A stretch of DNA of 64,000 nt, from positions 435,929,377 to 435,993,376 of the forward strand of contig NC_092875.1 in NCBI RefSeq assembly GCF_028372415.1. The letters run 5' to 3'. Both the position numbers and the translations under genes were made by a program. A model generated the notes under the pieces. The model had not been told where the DNA came from. It saw only the letters and a list, made by a program, of their open reading frames with translations, and did not search any database. The DNA is from Notamacropus eugenii (Eukaryota; Chordata; Mammalia; Diprotodontia; Macropodidae). Shown in pieces: positions 53,201 through 63,425 of this stretch; the stretch's first letter is position 1, and each line of letters opens with the position of its first letter.

Positions 53201-54290
53201 CTTCTTATCTCAGGATTCTCTGCATTCAGAACTATTCCTGATTACGGTAACATATTACTACAACCAAGCAACTGATGGCTCTCAGGTAAGGAGAGAAAGA
53301 GAGGCTAATCTCAGAAAGCTGGTGCTCAGGAGAGTGCGAAAGTGGAAGAATTGGGAGGTATGCTTCTATTATACACACTTCCAGCCACACAGCCTTGGAA
53401 GACTTGATTGGACTTCAGTTTTTGGGTGATTCTATAAATAAAGAACTTCTAAATGTAAAACCCTTAAAACAGTAATCCATCCCTCCTCCCACACACATAG
53501 CTAGGTAGGAACAAAGGAGATAGAAGGGAAAATTGGCCTCATTGGGTCTGTAACATGTTACATCAAACAAAAAAACTCAAAACCATGTCAATAAAAACCA
53601 CCATCTCCCCAGTACAAATCATTGCCCAATGCTAAACTATTTTGAATGACTGTTTTTCAATATTTTTTTCTTAAATTTTAAACTGCAGTCCTTGCTATAC
53701 ATTCAAACTGATTTTAGGTAGAGGGAATATATACAGGTCAAGAAAAGAGAAGGGATATGTTATAGCAGCAAAAGAAATTCTTAAAATTTTAGTTTCAAAA
53801 TGGTGGGCTGTTTCCAAAGCTAACCAAGTGTTCTTACAAATTGGTTCATGCATTATCTGAACCAGTTATTTTTGGCATTAGGTACGTACCAGAGACTCTA
53901 CTGGAAATGGCCGCATTCACTTTGCATGTAAACACAAGTCTAAACCAACTAAATGTGGATCAAATCTGCAGTTCTCATATTGGCAGCCTTTCCAGAATGC
54001 TTTCTTCATTAGTTACAAATGGATTTATTGTCTTATGAGATGCTTCTAAAGCATCATAATTTCCAAGCAACTCCCAAATATTGAATGACATTTTCATGGT
54101 AATACAAAGACAGCTCAATCAATATTTATGAAAATTTCCAGAAAATTCCATTTCCTGATCAAGAAAAGTATAAAGGAAATGATTCTTAACTACTGAACAC
54201 ATTGCCCCAATTATTAGAGATTAACTTAGAGTAGCTTCAAAGTATCTACATATATCAAGGATAAGAGTTATTTTATTCCCTTGGCACCAA
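53201..54290. other. Repeat-poor interval, possible non-coding conserved DNA
   Basis: Nearly 1.1 kb without a named repeat. The part at 53760-54200 has compact AT-rich motifs ('ctttgcatgtaaac' at about 53920, which contains a sequence one base from an octamer site). Regulatory function is only a guess. Confidence 0.25.
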
Positions 54291-54292
54291 AG

Positions 54293-54388
54293 ATCACAGA
54301 ATTTAAATTTGGAAGGGACCCTAGACATCATTCACTCTAAAGGCTTCATCTCATGGATGAAGAGGCCCAGAGAATGAAAGTGGCTTGT
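54293..54388 (-). mobile_element. MIR-type CORE-SINE fragment
   Basis: 'agatcacagaatttaaattt', 'ggaagggaccctagacatca' and 'tgaagaggcccagagaatga'. Confidence 0.72.
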
Positions 54389-54698
54389 ATTGTTGAAAGT
54401 TGGTTTGGCAGTGGGACCAAACAGCACACTGGCAGAAAGCTCACTCATCCAAACGCCCATTCCATCGTAAAGCTGATGGAAGGAATCATTCAAGCAGGGC
54501 AGCCCATCGCAAGACCTCAAATACTATAACTGAAGTCAAGGAACTCAGTTCATGATCTGTATTATAAACTAACTCCAATTCTGATAATGAAGCACAAACA
54601 GGCACCTTCTTTGCCATAACTTCTCTCGGGTGACATTTGGCACAAGGCTTGGAATTGTCTGAGAACTTTGCCAAGCTGGCTCACTTATTGAAGTACTC
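54389..54698. other. No clear feature
   Basis: Two minus-strand open frames here are short and have no domain. Confidence 0.4.
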
Positions 54699-54699
54699 G

Positions 54700-54932
54700 T
54701 AATAGCTCACATTTCTATGGTGTTTATGGCTTTACAAAATGGTTTCTCCACAACTGCCCTATGAGATGGGTGAGGTAAGTTTTGTTACCCCCATTTTCCA
54801 GAGAACATAACTGAATCTCAAACAGGTGAGGTAGTCTGTTCATGGTCACAGAGCTTTTTAGTATCACAGCTGACATTCAGGTAAATCTTTTGGCTCCAAG
54901 TCCAGTGCATCCTTAACAAGATCTCAAACAAA
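54700..54932 (-). mobile_element. THER1/MIR CORE-SINE
   Basis: 'aatagctcacatttctatgg', 'ggctttacaaaatggtttct', 'catggtcacagagcttttta' and 'ggctccaagtccagtgcatc'. Confidence 0.88.
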
Positions 54933-55084
54933 CAAACAAAAAAGAATCTCATACCCATGAGAACTCTGAGAATAGTAGTATTATCACAAGGTTCCTCCAT
55001 GAGCCAATGAAATTTCTGATAGAGTCAGCAACCCAGGGATAGAGAAAGTGTTTATGGCTAATGCTGTTTAAATCTAAGTGTATT

Positions 55085-55145
55085 TATGTAAGTTGGATAA
55101 GCACATAGTTGGCATTCAATAAATATTTGATTGATTGATAAGACA
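55085..55145 (+). mobile_element. L2 LINE 3' end, short
   Basis: 'agcacatagttggcattcaa' and 'taaatatttgattgattgat'. Confidence 0.7.
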
Positions 55146-55434
55146 TGAAATCTGAGAAACAATATTCCCTACACTCTAGCCATCTTGACCAGGGCCTTAT
55201 CAGCAGCTTTGCTGCCTAGATCAGAAACCTTACCCTGAAGGTTTTAACCCTTTCATCTCCAGAACTTCGACTCAGAGGGTCCTATTTGATGACTGCCTCA
55301 CAGGTGGCTTCCTGCCTCGGGCAGGGCTCAATTATGATTAAGACTTAGCCTTGCCATCCCACCTCTCCCTGCCTGGATGTTTTCTGATTCTGAAATCAAC
55401 TCTGCTATTTTTTTCCTGGATAGTATGTGATGAA

Positions 55435-55705
55435 ATAATAATCACAATAATGGCTAACGTTTATATAGAATTTGCTATGTGCCAGCTACAGTGTTAAGTG
55501 CTTTACAATTATAATCTCATCTGATCTCACCGCAACCCTGAAAGGTATTAGTATCCTCATTTTATAGATGTGGAAACTAAGGCAAACAGAAAATAAGTGA
55601 CTTGCCGAGGGTCACACAACCGGTAGGTATCTGAAGCTGGATTTAAACTCAGGATTTCCTGACTTCAGACTAGACATCCACTACACCACTTGGCTGTCTT
55701 TATGG
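55435..55705 (-). mobile_element. THER1/MIR CORE-SINE, full length
   Basis: 'aatggctaacgtttatatag', 'gtgttaagtgctttacaatt', 'gccgagggtcacacaaccgg' and 'tccactacaccacttggctg' from tail to head. Confidence 0.92.
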
Positions 55706-55734
55706 TCTCACTGTGACTTTGCAGACCAAAATGT

Positions 55735-55893
55735 ACATTCATCTGGATGTATTCTCCCTCTCCTAGAATGTAAGCTCCTTGGAAACAGGGTCTGATGTTG
55801 CATTTATAGCTGTGTTCCCAGTACTTGGCATAATATTTTGTAGATTGTAAGCACTTACTAGATTACTTTCACTCACTCATTCATTCATTCAGT
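55735..55893 (+). mobile_element. L2 LINE 3' end
   Basis: 'tagaatgtaagctccttgga', 'ttcccagtacttggcataat' and a (TCAT)n end. It follows a minus-strand SINE. Confidence 0.9.
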
Positions 55894-56403
55894 AATGTGA
55901 ACTGAGATTTAAAAACCCAGATGGTGTGGAGAAAATCACGAGATTAACAAAGATCAAAGGGGAAAATGGACTAAGGAGAAGAGACATGTGGTGTAAAGGC
56001 AAGACAGGCCAAGTAAATTCCTGAGCTGTGGAAGAAAATGTCCCATCTTTATTTTCCAGAATATGTAGACTGCTAGAATCTCTTTGGTCAGTGCTTTTGC
56101 TTCTTGGTATTTTAGAGAACCTGTAATGGTACTTCTCATAGGCATTCATGATACTTCATGATAGATACTATACCATTTTACATTAGCAGCTCTGCTTGGC
56201 TTCACTCCCTGGAACCATATGCCCTCCTCCCCAATTGCCAGAATAAGGTGATCATCTGAATCTCATCACCAAGAAGAATGACTCAGGTAGGAATGGATAC
56301 CCTATATCCTCTCGACTCACCCTCAGTTGCCTCTCCCCTCTGATTGGATGACTGGAATATGGAGTACTAAATGCCCCCCACCAGGTACCTTCTGTTCAAC
56401 TTC
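55894..56403. other. No gene or clear repeat
   Basis: Open frames on the minus strand at 55889-56149 have no domain. Confidence 0.4.
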
Positions 56404-56404
56404 A

Positions 56405-56568
56405 CTCTCTTTACAGCTTGTTTTTGTATGTTATATTCCCCCAATAAGACTGTAAGCTCCTTGAAGGCAGGGATTGCTTTTTTTTCCCTTTTTTGTATCC
56501 CCAGATCTTGCCATAGTTCCTGGCACATGCTAGGTGCTTAATAAATGTTTATTGAATTTAAATGTGAA
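56405..56568 (+). mobile_element. L2 LINE 3' end
   Basis: 'aagactgtaagctccttgaa', 'ttgtatccccagatcttgcc' and 'ctaggtgcttaataaatgtt'. Confidence 0.94.
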
Positions 56569-57422
56569 ATTATATTCAACTTATTCTTTCTTGAAAGAAT
56601 AAGGCCCAAATTTGAGCTTTGTGAGTGGGAAGACAGTGTTGGAACCATTTACAGGTAATTTTTTTCCTGGATCCTAAAATTCATAGGTGTTTGAGTTAAC
56701 GATGAATGCTTCAGCACTTCCATGGCTATGCATAAACATCTACAGGCAAAACATCAAGCACTCTGTTTATCACAACTGTATGAAAGCCAACAAAACTGTT
56801 TCTACCATTGAGCATCAAGATTTCTCTTTCTAAGTCTACCATCCAAAACACCCTGAGTAGAAGTCATTCCACTAGTGTTACCTTTCTGGAATGTCATACA
56901 CCCATTAAGTTTCCACTATGGTTACTGAAGTTTGGAATAATCAAAACTAAGGGACCTTGGGGTCAACTGATGTCTGGGGAAGTCCAGTTGGAATCCATTA
57001 TTTAAAGGCAAGAATTTCTTTCTTTGAACAATGAATATAAAAATAAAATGTTCATTTTTGAACTCACTTAAGAGTGACCAAGGCATAGGAAGCAGCCGGT
57101 CGTTGCTGGTTGGGATTACAATGGGTCCAATTTTAACCATGTGCCAAGTTTGTTGAGTAAGAAGAGAAAAACAATGGCAGAGTATCATAGATATTCTATT
57201 ATCATTCTTCACAAAGCAGAAGTGACTCATAAAGGGGTCAGCAGGGACTCAGTGAATTGGTCTCCATAAATCTCACACAGAATTCCCAAGGTAGCAGAAC
57301 ACTGTTGCTTCTTCCCACTCTTGGAAAGGAATAGAAGAAGAAAGTTATCCCAGAGGACTCTGAGTAAATGCCTGATTGCCCTCTCCAGTGGACTCCATTT
57401 CTCATCTCCATGCATTTGTACA
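56569..57422. other. Repeat-poor interval
   Basis: About 850 bp with no named repeat and no domain in any open frame. Confidence 0.35.
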
Positions 57423-57424
57423 AA

Positions 57425-57768
57425 CTGTGTCTTATAGCTCTCTCTCTACCTCTGGCTCTTAGAAATCCTCATTTTCTTCACAGTTTAGCTCAGATACCAT
57501 AAGATACCAACACCTTCCCTGATCTCCCCCTACTGCCCCCCAATCCCTCAGATGTTAGCTCTTCCCCTACCAAAAAACATGACCTTATACTTAAATATGT
57601 ATTTTATCTATAGCTTGCATACATGTTGATTTTGTCTAACATGAAAGAATGAAGGTTTTTTAGGACAAGCACTGTCTTACCTTTGTATTTGTATACCCAG
57701 TGCTTAGCATATGCCTAGACCTCAACAGGAATTTAATAAATGTTTGATTGAGTGGAAACAATTCAAGG
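57425..57768 (+). mobile_element. L2 LINE 3' UTR
   Basis: 'ctctggctcttagaaatcct', 'ccaacaccttccctgatctc', 'ttgcatacatgttgattttg' and 'acccagtgcttagcatatgc' are in L2 order. Confidence 0.9.
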
Positions 57769-58412
57769 CAAAAATCTTCATTCTGAGATCTACTCCATGT
57801 TAGAAAGAAGGGACTACAATTGTCCCCAAATAAGTTTTTCCTATTAGGAAAGCAGAAAGACTCTGATTTGTTTTTTCCAGATCCTTCTAAGTATAGGCAA
57901 AGTAGGCAATTGATTCCATGGGGCAGTATCAAGGATATCCCCAAAATCTAAATGTAGTGAGGGAAAGTCACCTTTAAATGGTAGTTAATGCCTGAAATTC
58001 TACTTTCACCCCTTCACACATTTAGTCTGGGACTCTGATCCCTAGATAAAGCATAGGGATGACCAGAGCCCTATTAGAGCCAATTTGAACTGGCTGATGA
58101 TAGCCAATTGTTAAATTTTCATTGAGAGCATCTACAGGGAATCAAGAAACACTACAAATTAGGGCTTGACTTATTGTTATATTGATCCTTAAGACCTAAG
58201 AAAGTGAGGGGGAAAATGTTAATATTGTACATCAGTGATTTCAAACTGAAATAGAAACAGATCCATGCAACCCACATGTTGACTTAGAAAACCACAAATT
58301 GACATTATCTATGCTGTGTTATATTTTATTTTGTTAAATATTTACCAATTACATTTTAATTTGTTTGGAGGCAGGAATTTTGTATGGTTCCTACAGGTAA
58401 ACTGGGAATTTG
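57769..58412. other. Repeat-poor interval
   Basis: About 640 bp with no named repeat. Confidence 0.35.
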
Positions 58413-58426
58413 ATACCTTTGGTTTA
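58413..58426. repeat. Left TSD of SINE
   Basis: 'atacctttggttta', identical to 58742-58755. Confidence 0.95.
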
Positions 58427-58741
58427 TGTGTGTTCATCCTTCATTGCTGAAGAAGACCATACCATCAGAGAAATAATGACATGACTTGCACTTGATTTTG
58501 TTTTGAGTGAGGAAGGGCTGTGCAGGTCACCAGCCTCACTTTTCCTCCAGAGTCATCTGAATCCAGTGACCAGATATTCATCAGGATGACTGGAGATGAC
58601 CCAGGATGAGGCAATTGGGGTTAAGTGACTCGTCCAAGGTCACACAGCTAGTGAGTGTCAATTGTCTGAAGTGAAATTAGAACTCAGGTCCTCCTGACTC
58701 CTACACTGGTGCTCTATCCACTGCACCTCCTAGCTGCCTCT
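58427..58741 (-). mobile_element. CORE-SINE with '..gaaggacaaacaaca' tail, full length with TSD
   Basis: On the plus strand: reversed tail ('catccttcattgctgaagaa', 'gaatccagtgaccagatatt'), reversed core ('aattggggttaagtgactcg', 'ccaaggtcacacagctagtg') and reversed head ('tggtgctctatccactgcac'). It proves that the tail-only fragments at 25595 and 50920 belong to a CORE-SINE. Exact ends come from the perfect 14-bp TSD. Confidence 0.97.
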
Positions 58742-58755
58742 ATACCTTTGGTTTA
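58742..58755. repeat. Right TSD of SINE
   Basis: 'atacctttggttta', the partner of 58413-58426. Confidence 0.95.
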
Positions 58756-59009
58756 GATTAAACTTGAAAGTGTTCTACCAACATTTTCTTTTAAGAGAGC
58801 CAGTGTTTACCAGCATTCCTCTTTTAACAACATTAAATGTTCCTCTAAAAATATAAAAGAAGACAACAGCTACACAGAATCATAAAGTTCCATAGGGATC
58901 ATGTTATATTAGTAATCAGTGGCTTTTTGACATCCATCAAGGCTTTACTTCTATTTTATTAATGACTATTTGAAATTAGTTTAATCAAAGCACTATATGA
59001 GTAGGGGCT

Positions 59010-59158
59010 AGAGCCCTGGGCTTGAGGATAAGAGATATAGGTTGGAATTTCAACTCTATTTCTTTGTGACCTTTGGCAAGTCATTTAACTTCTCTGGACC
59101 TCGTATTCGATGCTCTTTAAGGTCACTTTTGACTGTAGATCCTATGAATATTGCCTGG
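59010..59158 (+). mobile_element. CORE-SINE
   Basis: 'gagccctgggcttgaggata', 'tttggcaagtcatttaactt' and 'ggtcacttttgactgtagat'. Confidence 0.82.
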
Positions 59159-59570
59159 GAATTTGGGGACTTTGGGAGCAATACTTTTTGCAAATCAGTC
59201 ATTTAAACATTAGTATAAATGAAGGTCTGGGAACAGGTATGAATAAGAAGGTGAGGAGAGAGATCGAGCCTGGCACTGGGCACACAAGTGGGATTCAAAA
59301 GAGATTTCACAACAATTTTTCAAGCATGATTTTTATGATCATTATGCCTTGGGAAATTGCCCTGCCAAGATATCCCTTGTCCTTTGCACAGAACTCTAGT
59401 CTGAGTGAGGGAAGCGCTTAGGAGTGACACTGCCCTGAAGAAAACACGTCAGTCCCCTTTTATTATTCTTACTTGTCCACAGCTTAATTTTCTTTAGTTA
59501 CAAGCACGTTTCTTTGGGGTCCTGGTTTTATGGTCTGCTGCTCATTTGAATGGCTCTGAGAATGGATTAT
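59159..59570. other. No clear feature
   Basis: No recognised repeat. Confidence 0.4.
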
Positions 59571-59573
59571 AAT

Positions 59574-59639
59574 GACTCGATAGAACGTTAGAGATGGAAG
59601 GAGTCTTTGAAATCATTTAGTACAACCCCTTACTTCATT
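59574..59639 (-). mobile_element. MIR-type CORE-SINE, part before hAT insertion
   Basis: 'gaacgttagagatggaagga' and 'atcatttagtacaacccctt' are the start of a minus-strand copy. It resumes at 59843 ('atagatgttgaaaatgaggg'). Confidence 0.8.
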
Positions 59640-59842
59640 CAGGGGTGGGGAACCTGCAGCCTCGAGGCCACATGTGGCCTTCTAGATCATTGGGTGCAGC
59701 CTTTTGATTGAGTCCAAGTTTTGCAGAACAAATCCTTTTATTAAGGGGATTTGTTATATGAAGTTTGAATTTCGTCAAAAGGCCACACTTGAGGACTGAG
59801 AGGACCACATGTGGCCTGAAGGCCGTAGGTTCCCCACCCCTG
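59640..59842. mobile_element. hAT-type fold-back element (MITE)
   Basis: 203 bp with long terminal inverted repeats: 'caggggtggggaacctgcag' at the left, 'aggttccccacccctg' at the right, and inner arms 'ggccacatgtggcc' and 'ccacatgtggcctg'. The middle ('aaatccttttattaagggga') is itself palindromic-like, so the whole unit can fold into one hairpin. It interrupts a SINE. The 8-bp TSD expected of hAT elements is not clear. Confidence 0.93.
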
Positions 59843-59935
59843 CATAGATGTTGAAAATGAGGGCTGAAGAGACTAAGCATCTTGTAGGGATACATTACCT
59901 GAATCCCAACACAGTGGTCTTGCCAAGACAAGATA
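59843..59935 (-). mobile_element. MIR-type CORE-SINE, part after hAT insertion
   Basis: 'tagatgttgaaaatgagggc' and 'cccaacacagtggtcttgcc' continue the copy begun at 59574. The section with the core is shortened. Confidence 0.65.
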
Positions 59936-60019
59936 CTGCCTCTCTTCCCAGAATTATATGCAGTCCATTATAACCTCACCTCCTAAGTACTATGAGTTAA
60001 AACAACAACAAATGATCTT

Positions 60020-60132
60020 TTTCATTTACAAGTTGAGAAAACTGGCATCGAAGGATTAAGTAGCTTGCCCGATGATGAATAAAGAGCCAAAGGTAGATTA
60101 GAATTGGCCCTTAGCCTCTGCTAAGTGCCCTG
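60020..60132 (-). mobile_element. MIR-type CORE-SINE fragment
   Basis: 'catttacaagttgagaaaac' and 'agtagcttgcccgatgatga'. Confidence 0.65.
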
Positions 60133-60164
60133 AGGCCCAAACACAAGAATGAAATGAGAAACCA

Positions 60165-60365
60165 TGGAAAGACCACTGGACATGGAGCTTCCTGAGTATG
60201 AAATTAGAGCACCTGATTCTGAATGCCGTCTCTGTCCCCTACTACTTGTGTGAACTTGAATACATAATTTTACATTTCTGAGCCTCTGATCCCTTATCAG
60301 TTAAAAAAAAAGTTGTATTAGTTGATCTCAAAGGAACTTTCCAGTTCAAGACCCTATGAAAGCAA
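60165..60365 (+). mobile_element. CORE-SINE
   Basis: 'tgaaattagagcacctgatt', 'tgagcctctgatcccttatc' and 'gaactttccagttcaagacc'. Confidence 0.72.
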
Positions 60366-60685
60366 AATGAGCAGTTGAAGAGCATGGTATTCTATTTCAT
60401 TCTTGTAACAGCATTATTGTCGTGAAAGAAATCCAAACTGATTTAGCAAAGAGATGGAACTAAGTGTGGTACTTTAAATAATCTAATGAGGGAAATTTCA
60501 GCATCTTTTTTTTTTTTTAAAGAAAATCTCTTTCTTTTCTCAGGACACCTTCTCTTTCTCATGGTCCAATCAGAAAATGTCCCAAGGCATTTAAATGTGT
60601 TGTAATGACCTTCCTTATATATTTATTAACAGCATAAATGACTACGAAGGTATGTAATTTCAAAAATAATTTCAAGAATACTTTG
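60366..60685. other. No clear feature; T-run
   Basis: T-run at 60508-60519. No repeat recognised. Confidence 0.4.
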
Positions 60686-60687
60686 CT

Positions 60688-60928
60688 GTTATTTTTGTTC
60701 AGCTGTGTTAACCCTTTGTGACCCCATTTGTGGTTTTCTCAGCAAAGGTACTGGAGTGGTTTGTCACTTCCTTCTCCAACTCATTTTATAGATGAGGAAG
60801 CTGAGGCAAACAAGGTTAAGTGACTTACTCAGGGTCACCCAGCTAGGTCTGAGACACATTTGAACTCATTTCTTCCTGACTCCAGGTCCAGAGATCTATC
60901 TATTGTACCATCTAGCCACCCTAGGAAA
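60688..60928 (-). mobile_element. MAR1-type CORE-SINE (RTE tail), full length
   Basis: 'gttcagctgtgttaaccctt', 'gtgaccccatttgtggtttt', 'gatgaggaagctgaggcaaa' and 'gatctatctattgtaccatc' from tail to head. Confidence 0.94.
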
Positions 60929-61495
60929 GCCCTAATAAAATATCTTCTCTCTCTTTATGCCCTCTATCTTCCTGCACTTTTTGATTTTACCCCCTAAAGT
61001 TCCATAATCAACCATTCAAATATTTAGTTTAAGACATCAATAGTTAGGATCCTTTGAGATTTCCAGGATGTATAATACTTCAAATTCATATCAGTCACTT
61101 ATATTTTAGTATGAAATAAAGGCACAAAAGAAGATTTTGGTAGGTGAGAGAAAACTTGAAGAAACTAAATATATGGGGACTGAATGGTTGCTGTGATAAA
61201 GGGCACATAGGGCTCAGAGGCTGAAACACAACCACCAATATTGTAGCTTTGTCCAAGGCTCACTTTGACTCTGACTTGGAGCCATTTTGAACCACCTGAG
61301 AGAACATCATTCAAAGGAGTCTGTCTTTGCCTAGTCTACAAAATATTTTTCTAATTAAAGCAAAAAAAAAAAAAAGATTGTTGTTTTGCAGTCCTTAAAC
61401 TGTATGTCTAATCAAAAGGCAAAGGATAATAAATAGCACTGGTCCTTTCAAGTCCGCTGACCTTCTTAGCAAAACTACACTGGAATTATGTTTGA
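60929..61495. other. No clear feature
   Basis: A-run at 61363-61375. No repeat recognised. Confidence 0.4.
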
Positions 61496-61497
61496 TT

Positions 61498-61568
61498 TTT
61501 TATCTTTGCCTTTATATTGCCAGTGCCTAGTAGATGCTTAATAGTTACTTGTTGACTGATTGATCTGA
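61498..61568 (+). mobile_element. L2 LINE 3' end, short
   Basis: 'ttgccagtgcctagtagatg' and 'cttaatagttacttgttgac'. Confidence 0.78.
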
Positions 61569-61888
61569 CTCTGCTACAAGATAAAGTGGCGCTGAGAAAA
61601 TTAACTGAAATTATTTGGGATTTACTCAGTAGCATACTGAACCCAAACCAAATTACCTAAAATAATTTGGAATTACCAGAAACTTTTCAACGACTATGAT
61701 GAACCTTACACCTATAATCAGATGGAATTGTTGGGAATTATGAAGTTTTCAAGGGAGCGAGCAATGGAAATGAAATTTACAAAATTAAGAAAAGGATTTT
61801 TATGTTGTATTCTTAGTATTTGGGCTTTTTTTTTTTTCTGGATTCAGGATGCTTCAGAAGGTCTGACATTTTTCTAACATACAAGAAT
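61569..61888. other. No clear feature
   Basis: No recognised repeat apart from a T-run at 61828-61838. Confidence 0.4.
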
Positions 61889-62008
61889 CTTCCTTTCTTC
61901 CTTCCTTCCTTCCTTTCTTCCTTCCTTCCTTCCTTCCTTCCTTCCTTCCTTCCTTCCTTCCTTCCTTCCTTCCTTCCTTCCTTCCTTCCTTCCTTCCTTC
62001 TTTCCTTT
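61889..62008 (+). repeat. (TTCC)n microsatellite
   Basis: About 26 near-perfect units with a few TTTC variants, passing into a C/T-rich flank up to about 62075. It creates a Leu-Pro-Ser-Phe repeat open frame. Confidence 0.98.
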
Positions 62009-62075
62009 TTTTCTTTATTTCTTCCCTTTCTCTATCCCTCTATCTCTCTTCTCTTTTTCATTCTTTCTTGTCATA

Positions 62076-63025
62076 AGATTTCCTCCTGGAGGTTGTTTGA
62101 CAACAAAGCAACTATTTCTGCAAATTTTTATAAACCTTTTCTTTCCTCCTCAACACCCCTCCTCAGCTTGTTTTAACGCTAAACACCCCTGTTCCTTTGC
62201 GTCTCTAGCACAGCAATGTCTGCCTTACTCAGGGAGGACCCCATTACCCAGTGATTTATGGCTGGTGACTAATTAGGAGCCTGTTGCTCTGGTCTGAGGC
62301 TGAGATCAAAGGAGCCATGTGTCAAACTGAAGGGAGGGGTGACCAGGCTGCGGCAGGAGGGTGGTGCTGTTTGTTTGTAATCCTAACCAGAGGAGAACTC
62401 AGCCATGGCTGCTTAATTGGGAAAAGACTCTACATCTGAAAAGAGGCATGAAAGCAGAGCCTGTTCTATGAAAAGAATCGGTGGGTTTTGCAAATCAACA
62501 ATATTTAGTGGTAGGTGAACCCTCCTGGGACCAGGGCTGGACGGTTTGAATTAGTACTTAAAGGTTTGAAGGGAAACGTGAAATGTATGAACACTGAGTA
62601 TAAAAACATTGCCCAAATGGGCTCACTTAAGAGATTTCTGGTATTTCCTTCTTCTGGTCAAGCCGGAAATGCCATGGGAACAACTGCAATATTTCAGTAC
62701 TTCTGTATCTGTCATCCAATTTTCCAATGAATATCAATTCTTTCGGCTCTCTGCCCACAGTTCCCATTGAAACCCCAATGAGGAGGTCAGTTCTAGGGCA
62801 GAGGTATGGAGTGGGCTGGAATGCCAGATTCTGAGGGCTATAGGGATTGCCAAGGAGCATACAATTGGCAGCATGGGGACAGATGGGTTGGAAATGGCAC
62901 ATTAAAGGTGAGAGTTTAGGAGCTCCCATAAAGTAAGTCAGCCTGTAGGATCAGGTGGAGAGGTGAGGGAGATTTCATATGCTAGGTCTTTATAACTATG
63001 TAAATGACCTTGGAGTAATGAGAAA
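62076..63025. other. Repeat-poor interval, possible non-coding conserved DNA
   Basis: No named repeat across about 950 bp. The part 62205-62480 is more GC-rich than its surroundings and contains 'ctaattag' (about 62268) and 'gcttaattggg'-like homeodomain-type motifs. Function unproved. Confidence 0.25.
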
Positions 63026-63029
63026 ACGC

Positions 63030-63182
63030 TCTGGACTAGGAGTTAGACATGCTAATCTCCAGTCTCATCTCTGATTCTAGCCAACTATACTACTTTGGAC
63101 AAGTCACAGCCTCTCTGGGCCTCAGTTTCCTTATAAAGCACTTTGGAAATGTTAGTTATTATTAATATGTTTATATTATTAT
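63030..63182 (+). mobile_element. MIR-type CORE-SINE
   Basis: 'ctctggactaggagttagac', 'tttggacaagtcacagcctc' and 'gggcctcagtttccttataa' with a TTA-rich tail. Confidence 0.85.
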
Positions 63183-63425
63183 TAATCTGTAAAATGGGAG
63201 GAGACTAAAAAAGGGAAGCAGTGTGGTATATTGGGAAGTCTTTGGCTCTGATGTTAAAAGTCCTCAGTCTAAATCCTGCCTGTATGACCTTGGATATATC
63301 ACTTAATCTCCCTAGGCCTCAGTTCCTTCATCTGTAAAATGAAGGTGTCATATTAGATGGCCTCTGAGATCCCTTCCACATCTCTGATCTACTTCTCCGA
63401 TCCCGTCTACATCTCTGATTCTATG
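63183..63425 (+). mobile_element. CORE-SINE, second copy in tandem
   Basis: 'ggaagcagtgtggtatattg', 'tgaccttggatatatcactt', 'cttcatctgtaaaatgaagg' and 'cctctgagatcccttccaca'. The end is followed by two more imperfect 'acatctctgat' units (63376-63420). Confidence 0.88.

Noticed and set aside
61820..62176. Open frame with Leu-Pro-Ser-Phe repeats
   Set aside because: Produced by the (TTCC)n array at 61889-62008.
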